From Artemia franciscana (lineage: Eukaryota; Arthropoda; Branchiopoda; Anostraca; Artemiidae): a stretch of DNA of 64,000 nucleotides. The stretch is from positions 32,090,519 through 32,154,518 of the forward strand of contig NC_088866.1 of assembly GCF_032884065.1 (NCBI RefSeq), written 5' to 3'. Below are positions 33,118-45,175 of the stretch, piece after piece (within the stretch, counting starts at the first letter, position 1; every line of letters begins with the position of its first letter). A program made the position numbers and the translations under genes. Under the pieces are notes generated by a model. The model was given only the letters and a program-made list of their open reading frames with translations, had not been told where the DNA came from and did no database searches.

Positions 33118-33267
33118 ACGACGCAATTGCCAACGCTATGTCATTTTTTGATCGAATTGATGCCAGAATCAATTTTATCACAAATGTTTTACCAGTACCT
33201 CCTGGCGCATCCAAAAAGAAGATTTCTCCAACGTTGTTATCGACACAATGCATTATCTTATCATAAA
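33118..33267 (-). pseudogene. Helitron helicase fragment (Walker A region)
   Basis: About 150 bp closely matching 7573-7722 of the intact Helitron, the part that encodes the ATP-binding loop. Sharp borders to unrelated sequence on both sides. It is too short to function, and it lies inside the diverged W copy. Confidence 0.9.
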
Positions 33268-33508
33268 GTTATACCCTTACTAAGGGTTTTCCTTAGTAAG
33301 AATGGTAAGAGGCGATCCTCAGCATGGCACTATACACCAGAAAAGTAAGTTTTCAAAAGATGCTTCTATTATCTTAACTTCAAGTTACTATATGCCGTGG
33401 TGTGTTCTTTACTAGGTTACAATAAAGTACGAACTCTAGCCTGTAGTAATTACAAAAAAGGTCGATAGATTTCATTATAATTCCAGTTACAAGACAATTC
33501 CAGTTAGA

Positions 33509-33914
<406 letters not shown>

Positions 33915-34431
33915 GGTAATTGAACGAGGACAGATTGCATTTTTCAGGGGATTTCGTCCCTTTTTCGAACTTCATAAAATTTTTCGAAGCCTCTTGGTAT
34001 TTGATGGATAGTTTTAAATTTCATAAAATTTCACATATTATAAATCATCGTAAACCAAATTGTTTCATTTTTTTTTTTAGAAGAGTTCATGTTTTGGGTT
34101 TCGGGCACTATTAGCACGAGTTGCTCCATGCTTACAGTTCGTTACTACCAACTGTTTTATATCAAAATTCCACATTTAAAAACTGCAATACTTAATTTGG
34201 AAGAACGGGTTAAAACTTAGGTGTGGCAGTAAAAAAAATGTTTGTGGTTTTCATTTTATCTTAAGCTAATGACATTTCAGATGACTTGATCGAGTAATTG
34301 GTCCATAAAACACTACCTCGGTTATCAACCTGGTGTGAGATTCCAACTAGTATAGGAAATTGGAACTTAAACATATTCATGGCTGTTTAATACAGACTTC
34401 ATGAAGTGTTAGTGCTTTTCTAAATCTTATT

Positions 34432-34612
34432 ATGAGTAATGGTATGGTAAAAGAAAGAGAAAAAAATAGTGCTAAAACGTGGATAATTGTTATCTCCAGT
34501 TTTTTTGCGAATGGCATAATTTTTGGAATTCATAATTGTTTCGGTATTTTATATCCTTGGTTGAGAGATGAATTTGCGCAGAATAATGTTGATAATCCAT
34601 CAGCTAAAGCAT
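34432..34612 (+). CDS. SLC16A10-like: MCT8/MCT10-type SLC16 transporter, exon 1 (start, TM1)
   Basis: Plasma-membrane transporter of the monocarboxylate transporter (SLC16) family. The nearest relatives, MCT8 and MCT10, move thyroid hormones and aromatic amino acids. An in-frame TGA at 34402-34404 precedes ATG 34432. The exon encodes MSNGMVKEREKNSAKTW, then TM1 with NGIIFGIHNCFGILYPW, matching the 'NG.IFGIHNS.GILY' of MCT8/10. His34 corresponds to the TM1 histidine of MCT8 (His192 in the human protein, from memory). The exon ends with one base of a split codon at donor GTAAGT (34613). A second ATG, residue 5, is also possible. Confidence 0.92.
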
Positions 34613-34694
34613 GTAAGTTCCCTTATTTTAACCTCATATCATTCAATTAGTGACTAAGCTGGTGATAACTGACAGGCCATCCGGACTGGAAGTT

Positions 34695-34890
34695 TGCTCG
34701 TGATAAGGCCATATCCAGGATTTTATTCGTTTTTTTTTCGTGGGAAGGGGGAGTTACACAAAAATTTAAGAAACGCATAAAACATTTACTTATGTCCGTT
34801 TTTGTTAGGTTTTTACGAGTCGGACGATCATTATGGGGAGGGAGATAAAAGCACCTGGCCCCCCTCCATGGAAACGGCCCTGGCTTCTGA
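34695..34890. mobile_element. MITE-like element V, copy 1 (transporter intron 1)
   Basis: About 190 bp starting 'aaggccatatccaggatttt' and ending 'ccatggaaacggccctgg', imperfect inverted ends. The shared middle is 'tttttgttaggtttttacgagtcgg'. Related copies are at 42828-43003 and 50575-50755, all in introns of this gene. Confidence 0.7.
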
Positions 34891-35026
34891 CCATAAATCA
34901 GGTTTTGAGGTGTGAATTCAACTACAAATTCTAAGAATCGCTATGAGCTTCTTTAGGAGACAGCTTTTTTTCGATTTCCCATAAGCCTTTCCATAAATGC
35001 AAACCATACACATGGTCGCATGGATT

Positions 35027-35027
<1 letters not shown>

Positions 35028-35075
<48 letters not shown>
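35028..35075. repeat. (CA)n(TA)n microsatellite
   Basis: Compound repeat, (AC)12 followed by (AT)11, directly against the CTAG end of the second Helitron. Confidence 0.95.
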
Positions 35076-35332
35076 CTAGCTGTTGGGGTGGCGCTTCGCG
35101 CCACCCCAACACCTAGTTGGTGGGGGCGCTTCGCGCCCCCCCCAAGCCCCCCCGCGCGCGTAAGTCGTTACGCGCCATAATAGTTACGCGCCATTGTAGT
35201 TGTGTCCCTATGTCCCACCTGTGAATATAGATATATATATATATATATATATGGTTTTAACTACGTAAAACTTGCGAATATACAACATTCTTTGCTGTCC
35301 CATTGTCTTTGCATATAAATAGATTGTCAGGT

Positions 35333-35870
35333 TATCCCCCTGTTTCCCCCGGTGTCCCCGTTGTAGTTGTGTCCCTGTGTCCCGGTCGTCATTTATATTC
35401 CCTGTGTCCCGGGTCCCGGTCATCATTTGTATCCCGGTGTCCCGGTCTGTATATACATTCGTTTTTTAGTTTTGTTTTTCTCCTTTATTTTTTTCCTTTT
35501 TTTTTCTTTTTTAGCTTATTTAGATTTTTAGATTTTTTAGTTTTTTTTATTAGTTTTTAGTTTTTATTTCTTTTTAGTTTTTTTGTCCCGGTCGTCATTT
35601 ATATCCCCCTGTTTCCCCCGGTGTCCCCGTTGTAGTTGTGTCCCTGTGTCCCGGTCGTTATTTATATTCCCTGTGTCCCGGTCGTCATTTGTATCCCGGT
35701 GTACCGGTCTGTATATACATTCGTTTTTTAGTTTTGTTTTTCTCCTTTATTTTTTTCCTTTTTTTTTCTTTTTTAGTTTATTTAGATTTTTAGATTTTTT
35801 AGTTTTTTTATTAGTTTTTAGTTTTTTTTTCTTTTTAGTTTTTTTGTAGTTTTTACCTTCTTTTTAGTTT
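35333..35870. repeat. 269-bp tandem duplication inside the non-autonomous Helitron
   Basis: The block starting TATCCCCCTGTTTCCCCC at 35333 recurs at 35602. It consists of 'gtgtccc.gt..cggtcgtcattt' phrases followed by a T-rich 'ttttttagttttt' segment. The T-rich part then continues to 36545 as irregular short repeats. The phrases also occur in the 59117 element, so they belong to this Helitron lineage. Confidence 0.85.
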
Positions 35871-36545
35871 TGTTAATTTTTTTTTTTACTTGTGTCCTGG
35901 TCGTCATTTATACTCCCTGTGTCCCGGTGCTTTGTTGATTGCTAATCGAACATTCCTTTTGTCCTGGTCGCTTTCTCTTTGAGTGTCGTCATTTATTTTT
36001 TTCTTTTTTAGTTCTTTTAGTTTTTACCTTTTTTAGTTTTTTTTTAGTTTTTAGTTTTTTTAGTTTTTTACCTTTTTTTAGTTTTTTTAGTTTTTTAGCT
36101 TTTTTATTTTTTTTATTAGTTTTTAGTTTTTTTGTAGTTTTTGCCTTTTTTTTTAGTTTTTTGTCCTGGTCGCTTTCTCTTTGAGTGTCGTCATTTATTA
36201 GTTTTTTCCTTTTTTTCTTTTTAGTTTTTTATTGGTTTTTACCTTTATTTTAGCTTATTTTTCAGTTTTTTCCTTTTTTTTAGTTTTTTTTTATTTTTTA
36301 TTTTTTTTAGTTTTTTACCTTTTTTTAGTTTTTTTAGTTTTTTTAGTTTTTTAGCTTTTTTACTTTTTTTATTAGTTTTTAGTTTTTTTTTGTAGTTTTT
36401 GCCTTTTTTTAGTTTTTTCAGTTTTTTTTTTAGTTTTTTATTGGTTTTTACCTTTATAGTTTTTTTAGTTTTTTAGCTTTTTTATTTTTTTTATTAGTTT
36501 TTAGTTTTTTTTGTAGTTTTTGCCTTTTTTTAGTTTTTTCAGTTT

Positions 36546-36581
36546 TGACGTCACCTAATCCAGTTTTTTCAGGTGACGTCA
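36546..36581. promoter_or_regulatory. Two TGACGTCA octamers near the 5' end of the second Helitron
   Basis: Exact octamers at 36546-36553 and 36574-36581, in the same place relative to the element end as the five copies at 11380-11557. Confidence 0.5.
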
Positions 36582-36649
36582 CCTGACACATCCATCCATC
36601 CATCCATCCATCCATCCACAGACAGACAACTTATTTTTATATATATAGA

Positions 36650-36656
36650 TATATAT

Positions 36657-36726
<70 letters not shown>
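36650..36726. repeat. (TA)n microsatellite
   Basis: TA tract with one GA interruption flanking the 5' end of the second Helitron. Confidence 0.95.
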
Positions 36727-36729
<3 letters not shown>

Positions 36730-37001
36730 CAACCTCATTAGCCATTAAATTCTTACTCATTTATAAGAAAACCATTTAGATTATATATGGACGGCTTTTG
36801 CTTTTTTATGCTGTGTGTCTAACTTTTTTCCCCGAATCCCTTTGTCTTTATGGCTGCATTTCGACTTTCCAGAATGAAAACACAATATAGTTCAGGAATA
36901 TTTTCTCCAAATTGATTTAAGGGCAAACAAGAGAAATAACAGCAAATTCAGCGTTGGCTAAGTAAGTATGTTGGCACGACTTAAGGAGTCATATTAAATA
37001 A

Positions 37002-38467
37002 AAAAACAAGTTTTTTTTAACAGAAAGTAAGGAGCGATATTAAAACTTAAAACGAACAGAAATTTCTCCGTAGATAAAAGGGGCTGTTCCCTCCTCAATG
37101 CCCCGCTCTTTACGCTAAAATTTTTTACTGTTTTAAAAAGTAAAGTTTAATAAAAAAAAAAATTAATTTATTTCTATGGCTAAATGGCTTTCTCATAGTT
37201 TTGATCGGACGATTTTGAGAAAAAAAAAAGAGCGGGGGAGTAGGCATAGTTACCCTCCAATTTTTCGGTTATTTAAAAAAGCAACTAGAACTTTTAATTT
37301 TTTACGAACGTTGTTATTAGTAAAAATATACGTAACTTACGAATTAGCTTACGTAATGAACATCTATATTCGTATGTTTTTAATACGTATATGAGGGGGT
37401 TCACCACCTCGTCAATACCTCGCTTTTTACAATAAAGCTTAAATGTTGTCCCAATTCCTTAAGAATTACCCCTGAATCACAAAGGCCGTAGAATAAATAG
37501 TTAAAATTAATAAAGTTGCTTTAGCGTAAAAGAGCGAGGTATTAAGAGGAGGTGAACCCCTCATATGCGTAATAGTTTGTGTTCGAGTTAAGTTTTAATG
37601 CTGCTCCTTACTTTCAGTTGACAAAACTTTTTCATATTTATTTTTTCACTGTTCATTAAAAAATGCTAAAGAATCCTGCGTCCCCTTCATGAAAATTTTC
37701 TTCCCCCATGACAAATTCATCCATGGAAAGATCCCCCTGCATAACCCCCTCCTCTCAACGCCTCCACCAACCAAAAAAATTCCCCCGAAAGCGTCTGTAC
37801 ACTTCCCAGTAACCTTTACTATGTGTAAACACTGGTCAAAGTCACAGTCCCTCCCACGGGGACTGTGGAGGAGTAAGTCGTCCCCAAAGACATATTTATT
37901 AGGTTTTCGACTATGCTGAATAAAATGGCTATCTCAGAATTTTGATCCGGTGACTTTGGAAAAAATGAGCGTGGGAGGGGGCCTAGGTGCCCTCCAAGTT
38001 TTTTGGTCTCTTAAAAAGGGCACTAGAACTTTTCATTTCCCTTAGAATGAGCCCTCACGTGACATTCTAGGTCCAATGGGTCGATAAGATCACCCCTGGG
38101 AAAAAAAACGCATCCGTGATCTGTCTTGTGGCATAAAATGCAAAATTCCGCATTTTTGTACATAGATGCTTGAAACTTCTACTGTAGGGTTCTCTGATAC
38201 GCTGAATCTGATGGTGTAATTTTTGTTAAGATGCAATGACATTTGAGGGGGGTTTCACCCTATTTTCTAAAATGAGGCAAAATTTCTCAGGCTCCTAACT
38301 TTTGATGGGTAAGTCTAAACTTAACAAAACTTATGTATTCAAAATCAGCATCAAAATGCGATTCTTTTGATGTAACTATTGTTATAAAAAATTCTTTTTT
38401 TAGAATTTCGGTTACTATTGAGCCGTTTCGCTCCTTACTACAGTTCGTTACCACGAACTGTTTGATA
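37002..38467 (+). mobile_element. Family W repeat, copy W1 (transporter intron 1)
   Basis: Starts with half of the foldback head ('gtaaggagcgatattaaaac', 'aacgaacagaaattt'). A second foldback follows (37380-37420 against 37525-37570). The body has 'gactgtggaggagtaagtcg' and 'gagcgtgggagggggcctag'. It ends with the hairpin CAGTTCGTTACCACGAACTG (8-bp stem) and TTTGATA at 38467. No protein-coding capacity. It ends 125 bp before transporter exon 2. Confidence 0.85.
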
Positions 38468-38592
38468 AGTAGCCTAAGCCTTTCAGTATGTTTTAAAGTA
38501 GCATTCAGAAATCTACGGTGTTTTCTTGTCGGGATTGGAATTGCGCCAATAGTAGCTAATTGAGAACTAACAGTTTCTTTATTAATTTCCAG

Positions 38593-38744
38593 CTTTTGTG
38601 GGGTCTCTTGCCGTTGGTATGACATTCCTATCTTCTCCAGTTGCTGGAATCCTCACAGATAAATTTGGTGCAAAGAGCACCGCATTGCTTGGAGCTATCC
38701 TTGCGTCAACTGGCATGCTTCTGTCAGCGTATTCGTTAAATAAG
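38593..38744 (+). CDS. SLC16A10-like: MCT8/MCT10-type transporter, exon 2 (TM2-TM3)
   Basis: Acceptor TTAATTTCCAG (38582-38592) and donor GTGAAG (38745). Two bases complete the split Ser codon, then 50 codons. It encodes FVGSLAVGMTFLSSPVAGIL, TDKFGAKSTA and GAILASTGMLLSAY, matching the MCT8/10 segment 'WVGALAMGM.FF.SPI..I.TDR.G'. The TDKFG loop between TM2 and TM3 is the major-facilitator D-x-x-G motif. Phase 0 at the exit fits exon 3. Confidence 0.95.
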
Positions 38745-41700
38745 GTGAAGTTATAAATGTATCTACGTTCTATCGGTTCTTGGTTTTGAATTCTCGACTT
38801 TTAATTAACGAAATGATTTTCAGTTTTCTGTTTTTCTCGGTGATTAGTTTTTATTCTCCGTTTTTAATTCAAAAAAAAGGTTTTTGGTTTTCTTGTTTTT
38901 TCTTGATTTTTAATTAAAATCTGATAGGCTAACTCTTGAAGTTTATGTTTCCTTAATCAAGCTTTTGATATGTTCTCTTAACTACGTTAAGAGAACAATA
39001 TAACGTAGTTATAACGTTATCAACTACGTAGTTATAGTTATTAACTATAACGTAGTTAACTACGTTATACTTTCTCGCTTAACTATCATTTGAATGCTTC
39101 AACAAAAGACGACTATATCGCCATCATTCAGTTGTTAATATTGAGTTTTATCAATTTACCAAATAACATTTTTGAAATTCGCATTGAACTTTTTTTTTAC
39201 ATTGCAAATACTTCGGAAAAATATAAAAATAGGAAAGTTTTTCTAACTTTGAAATTTGCGTGTTTCGGAGTTTAAGCGTAATAACCAAGACAAAAAAAAA
39301 GATTAATTGAACAGAGTAACATCACAAAGTATTAAAGAACCACTTAAATCTGTAACAAAGTGTGTATCTTTGTATATATACATAATAGTGTCTGGACAAC
39401 ATAATTTCTGACCAGTAATCAGAACTGCTTATATAAAAAGAAGACAAACTTAATTTACTGAAAATGAATTCAGCTTAACAGTATTTTTTAACTATATGTG
39501 TCATGCCGGAAGCTTTTTGTCTGGGTTAAAACCATTAACCTGCAGAAAATGGCAATATTCCTAGTTTTAAAGAAAATCAGTTTTTTTTACCTTGAGACAT
39601 GCAGACAACGCTTCTCGCTCCAACAACTTTTACAACGAAGCGCAATGAAACACACAGGGTGTTCAGTCAGAAAAAAAAAAGAAGAAAAAAACGAGATATA
39701 TAGTATTTGTCAATGCATGATTAATCGCACACCAAGGTCTACATTAAATTTGCTCCAAATTTTAGTGCTTTATCCTTTTTTGATGACAAATTTTGATCAG
39801 TAAAGTGTATTTTTAACACTCTTGACATGCAGGGCATTAGAGTCGTTCTTTTCAACTTTTTCAACGGAAATATCAAAAAAATACATTTCAATGAAAATGT
39901 CCCTCCAAAATTAATTTTTCAAAATCTATGAAGAAGAGATAATTTTGGGAGGGCATAAGCCTCTTTAATCATATCCCTCCCTCTTGACTTACCACGCCCA
40001 CGTTCTTGACTGTTTATTTATTTGAGTGAATTTATTTGTTATAGCATTAATTCTTTCGACGAAAAAAAAAAAACAAACATAAATGAACATTTTGAGCTTC
40101 TATCTCCAAATTTTTTACAAAATTTTGAACTGTTTGATATTCTGTTCCATTAAATTACCTTTATATCTGCCTCATTGATACAGGAACTGAAAGTTTATTC
40201 GAATGTTTAGTGCCGCTGACATATTGACATCTTCTAATAAGTTGGATGCCATGTTCAAAACAGAGGCTTACATGCGGTTAGATCCTTTTCATCTCTTTTG
40301 TGATCATTTTGATTTGCATTGTTGTTTGTATATGTAATATTGTTTTGTAGGTATTTCTTGTATATGTGTTTTCTTTTTATTTTCTTCTGTTACTCCACTA
40401 TATTATAGCGCTAGTGGGTCAAAATAAATTAATTAATATGCTCCTGATTTTCCAAATATTCTATTGTTTCAACTGCAGGTCTTAACTTATTGTAGCAATG
40501 TGCAACTTGCGGTTAAAAAACTGGTTGAATTTTTTTTAGTTCTATATTTTTCAGACTAATTTTTTTCTTATTTTTCTGTTCATTTATTTTCTGTTTTACT
40601 TCTTTTACAAAACTCTTTGTCTCTTTTAGCAAAAACAAAGCTTTTCACTGATTTTTCTAGTATCCTTTTACTAGACCTTTCCCAACTTCTACAACCCTGA
40701 TAACCAGTATTTAGTTAAAACTATTTTATATTGCCATTAAAAATTACTAGACTAAAATTGTGACATTTAATATCTTTTTTTTTTATTCCGTGCAACTTAG
40801 CATTACTACTACTAAAACTAACCCTGCTCTATTCAAAGCTTCGCTCTAAACCCTTCCAATAAAATTCCCACGTCTTTTAAATCCTCTCTTATGACCTCTT
40901 ATTAGCCCATTCGGAAGTGACCTACTAAGTTTTATTAACCATGATAATTTTCTTTCATAGCATAATGTTAAAAGAGATTTAAAATGATTTTGACAATATT
41001 TCCTTCACAGGAGTTCTGCAGTGCCCTGAGGCACTTTAATAAGTCCTTCAAGGTTAAGAGGAAAAGAGTAAGCTTTGACTATATATATATATATATATAT
41101 ATATACTATCTTTATAAGTGAGCAATAGTTGTATATTTATGTAATTTTTTTCTCAAATATGGCGGTAAAAAATTATTCAAATATTTGGGAAAAATTTGTA
41201 TACTGGGATATTTCGACCTGAAGAAACGATCTGGATCGGTCAGAAGTTCGAAGAAATTCGTTAAGAGCCTTAATTTTGAAGAAAATATTTTTGTGAGTGA
41301 CGGCATTATTATATACATCAGTGTTACAATGACTCTATCACACTTGTTTGGAAAAATTGAAGATCTTCATGCATGGAAAAGTTTACATTAAATTGCTTAA
41401 AGAGAATAGACAAGTTAATTGCAAAAAAAAAAAAATTAAATATATTTTAACAAGGGATTAGAAAAATTCAAAAACCTTGGAAAAGAAAACCAAAAGTTTG
41501 AAGCTTAGTCGACAATTGGTGTTGAACTCGGACTGGCTTCAATAATCAAATATTTAGAAAAGATTTCACTATGAAAAGACATCAGTAATTTTTTTTTTCT
41601 TGAGATAGAAATGACAATCCAAAATGAAAAAGAAAGAAAGATGGGGTTAGAAAATAAGCGAAACGGAAAATCAAGACGTTCCAAAATTGGAAATGATAGT

Positions 41701-42827
41701 TATGATGATTTGGTTTGGAACTTTGACATAGATAAGGTCACCAGTGCTTACCATGTCTTTGTTAAGAAAAGAAAGATAAGATAAGTCAAGATAAGCCAAG
41801 GTAAAAGTCAAAGGTCCAGTAACAAAACCGTAATTTCACAAAGGCGTTAATTCTAATTTAAGGTCACTTAGGACGTTTGAGTTTTAAACTTAATCTTAAA
41901 ACACTGACAAAAAACGTAATTTTACATAGGCACTAACTCTAATTTAAGGTCATTTAAAATGTTTAAGCTGATTGATGAAAATGAAGCACAGATAAATGCT
42001 TAGATTAGAAAACTAGTGAAAGTGAGAATCGTAAGAGCTAAAAAAAAGGCATGGAACAAACGACAGCAAGACTCACATTCAATTGTCAGCACATTTTGAA
42101 CAGTTGTCTGTAGTCGGAAACTGGAAAAGACTTTTTTGTTATATATACCGTGTTAAGAAATTAAAAAAGATTATGTATGAATCTAAACTGCTAGACAAAA
42201 AGGCGCGAAAAAAACTTTTTGAGGTAAAGATAAAAAAAATGGACAATGAAATCTGCGGTTGCTAAACAAGGAACTGCGATGGCTGGCCACAAAAAAAAAC
42301 ATCTATATAGGTCAGGACTTTAAGAAAGAATTCTTATTTCTCACAAGGTGGCTGTACCTAACCCGTGTGATGTCATGACACCAATGTCCGAAATTTCGTT
42401 TTCTCTGATTGGATTCAATTATATTTGCAAGTCAGCTTTTTCAGTCTTATGCAAGCTATGATGGTAAAAGCTAGAAATAGGATAGGTTAGATTATGTTAT
42501 TCTAAGTTAGATTAGGTTGGATTAAATTTGGTTATAACTATCAGATATGGGTTTAAAAACGTACAATTTGCTAGCCTAACCCAACCCAACCTCACTTAAC
42601 CAAACCTAATGTGTCATCATCAAACCTTGCTTTAAATTGAAAAATTTGACTGACAACACTGAATCCAAGGAGAAAAAAAATGTATTTCCCGACAATATAA
42701 AGGGCTGTGATTCCCTGCTGCCTAAGGAGCTCAAGTTCTTTTGGTGACCCTCTATACGCATTGTTTTCTTTCTTTAGAACTGTATATGAGGAATTGGCAA
42801 CCCTGAACGTCAGCATGCACTGAGATC
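38745..42827. other. Transporter intron 2, no gene
   Basis: 4.36-kb intron (to 43100). It holds a cluster of short palindromes built on 'taacgtagttataac' (38975-39070), a (TA)n tract at 41080-41105, and a two-copy tandem repeat of about 94 bp ('cgtaattt.acaaaggc.ttaactctaatttaaggtca') at 41825-41965. No other feature is recognised. Confidence 0.5.
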
Positions 42828-43003
42828 CAGGGCATATCCAAGACTTTTGTTGGGGGAAGGGGCTACAAAAAAGTTAAAAAACACATCAAAATTGTGTTTA
42901 CATGAATTTGTGTTTCGTTTTTACGAGTCGGGCAATTTTTTTTTTTTTTGGGGGGGGGGGGGCTCAAACCCGGCAAATCTCCCCCCACCCCTGAATAAGG
43001 TTT
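42828..43003. mobile_element. MITE-like element V, copy 2 (transporter intron 2)
   Basis: Starts 'ccagggcatatccaagactttt', has the 'cgtttttacgagtcggg' core shared with the 34695 copy, and contains a T13 then G13 run. It ends about 100 bp before exon 3. Confidence 0.65.
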
Positions 43004-43100
43004 GTTTGGTATAATACCAAATTATGATTTGTAGGATCATAAAACTGACTTTTATATGCTTTAAAGTACATTACACTGTTTTATTCTTTTTTTTGTATAG

Positions 43101-43313
43101 GTTGAAGCTCTTTACGTAACATATGGAATCATGTTTGGAGGTGGTTCAAGTCTTGCATACAATCCGTCTTTGGTTGTTTTAGGTCATCATTTTGACAAGC
43201 GTCTTGGCCTTATCAACGGTATTGTTACTGCTGGGAGCTCTATTTTCACTGTTACCTTACCATTTATGCTACAATATATTCTGGATAGAGCAGGATTAGT
43301 TGCAACATTACAG
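43101..43313 (+). CDS. SLC16A10-like: MCT8/MCT10-type transporter, exon 3 (TM4-TM5)
   Basis: Acceptor TTTTGTATAG and donor GTAAAT; 71 whole codons. It encodes YVTYGIMFGGGSSLAYNPSL, VVLGHHFDKRLGLINGIV and TAGSSIFTVTLPFMLQYIL. This is the strongest match in the gene to MCT8/10 ('TYGI.FG.G.S.A..PSLV.LG.YF..RLGLANG.V.AGSSIF....PF'). It covers TM4, the cytoplasmic RLG turn and TM5. Confidence 0.97.
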
Positions 43314-43654
43314 GTAAATAATTTTATTCAATAAAAATGGGACTTCACCTATTCGAACATGCGTATAGAAGGATGACCTTTGGCCCTGACATATCAAAAT
43401 CCCCAAATGCCTGCCCCTCCTCAAAACGCTCGTAAAATTCGCTTGCCCTCCACTTGACAAAGTTGCTACCCTCTCTCTGAAGAAATACGGTACATGTTTA
43501 CATGTTTCCAATTCATCTTGTTTCTGTTGAGTGTAATTAAAACGGATAGGGTTCCTATTTTTTCGCCCACAGAGCCCATTTCGTAACTACAATACCTAAC
43601 TTCCTCAGCTGGAATATTTTTACTCCCACTATTAGTTTAGAATTAATTTTTTTA

Positions 43655-44575
43655 AATAAAGTTTTTCCGAAGAAAGTAAAGAGCGAAGCTGAAACTTAAA
43701 ACGGACAAAAATAATTACTTCACAGTTTATCTAATATATGTCAACAAAACTAGCACAATTAAAACAGCTAATTATGTTTCCCTGTGTTTCTGGGATTATA
43801 GAAAACTAGCACTTTATTGAAAAAATCAAATAGCCAAGTGTAGAAACAAGGATATTGATTTTGGAGTCAAAGTGAGTGTTCAGTTTGGCAACAATAAATT
43901 AATCTATCAAGCCTTTCATAGTGTTACACCAGTTGTGACATCAGTAACTTTCAGTATACACTTAGGATTATCTTAAAAACATAAGTGTAAAATTAAATAA
44001 TCTTTTAATAACCGCAGAGTCATTGAAAGGCATACAGAAATATTTGACTGATTTATCAGATAGCATTTTGGTATCGCCAGCTATAACACCAATAGTGAGT
44101 AATATACAATCATAAATTGTAAGAAATATGGTTTAGTATTACTTTAGCATCACAAATACCAGAGCTAGTCTATAGTCCTAATACTATCAAGATGGCTTGA
44201 CTTTAAACTTAGCCTAAAAACTAATCATGACATGGTCTATTCAGAACCAGAACGAAAGTCAGTCATTGAACTGAGCCGTTGTGCAGAAGTGATACCAAAT
44301 TAAACGAAAAAAAGTAATGATCCTAAAATGCTTTATTTTTATTCGGTAAAGTGTCCTTAATTGGTTTGCTAGTGCTGCACCAAATTTCCCATATTATTTT
44401 GTGTTTTCCGTAAAGCGCCAGTTTTTTTTAATCCTAGAAACATAGGGAAACATAACTAGTTGGTTTATTTGTACTAGTTTTATTGATATATATTGGAAAG
44501 GCTGTGAAGTAATAATTTTGTCCTTTTAAGTTTCAACTTCGCTCTTTACTTCCTTCGGAAAAACTTTTTTTTTTA
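43655..44575. repeat. Inverted repeat with about 200-bp arms (transporter intron 3)
   Basis: The left arm ('aaagtttttccgaagaaagtaaagagcgaagctgaaactt', 'atgtttccctgtgtttctgg', 'actagcactttat') is mirrored at 44330-44575 ('gtaaagcgccag', 'agaaacatagggaaacataa', 'aagtttcaacttcgctctttacttccttcggaaaaact'). The spacer of about 470 bp is unrelated. Confidence 0.75.
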
Positions 44576-44637
44576 TAATTAATCTTGGTTCGTTTTTTAT
44601 TAAAATTTAATGCAGAAGCAACATAGCCATGATCTTT

Positions 44638-45175
44638 TTCATTTATACGGAATAATTTCTGTTCGTTTAAATTTTAATGTCACTCCTTGCTTTCAGTTGA
44701 AAACTTATTTTTTAATGTAATTTCTAACCATCGCTGATCTAGGGGATTTATGACACCTCTAGAAAGTACTGCAGACAACCTTGACAGCTACGAAAAACTT
44801 TCAGTTTATAACAAAAAGTTTATTATCCATACTTTAGAAAACGATACATGTTTTTCAGGAACGTTCATTTTTCAATGAACAAAAAGGTGTTTTTATTCGA
44901 CCGACTTCACCTGAAAAAGCTACAATGAAGACACGGCTTTATAAATCACACCTACTGACATAATAAAAACTAGAAGGCTACCGTAACTAAAGAGAGTAGT
45001 ACCGTAACAAATAAGTGGCTCATTTAAAAGCTTGTTTTTCACCTAATTATTTTTTATAAATTTGACTTGATAACATATTCTCATAAAATGCACTTTCGGT
45101 TGTTTTCCCCTTTTTTTTTTAAAATGAAAAAAGTGGCTAATCCAATGAAATGACCACAAAAAGGTGTTTTTCAAA
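44638..45175. repeat. Direct duplication, first copy (transporter intron 3)
   Basis: About 540 bp, almost the same as 46258-46795. Marks are 'aaccatcgctgatctaggg', 'gcagacaaccttgacagctac' and 'tattcgaccgacttc.cctg'. It begins with half of a W/X foldback arm ('ttctgttcgtttaa.tttt'). Confidence 0.85.

Larger units (their letters stand above)
35076..36649 (-). mobile_element. Non-autonomous Helitron, 1574 bp (transporter intron 1)
   Basis: Same ends as the complete Helitron. The 5' end (TCTATATATATAAAAATAAG) is at 36649 and the 3' end (hairpin and GCTAG) at 35076-35110. The first 270 bp next to the 3' end match 5971-6450 of the full element with deletions, including the last codons of RepHel (35255-35330). 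The rest of the protein gene is replaced by a T-rich stretch with 'gtgtcccggtcgtcattt' repeats. It is inserted in (CA)n(TA)n with (TA)n on the other side. Confidence 0.92.

Noticed and set aside
35303-36184. Phe/Leu-rich frames resembling membrane proteins
   Set aside because: Produced by the T-rich repeats of the non-autonomous Helitron; the same phrases appear in several frames and copies.
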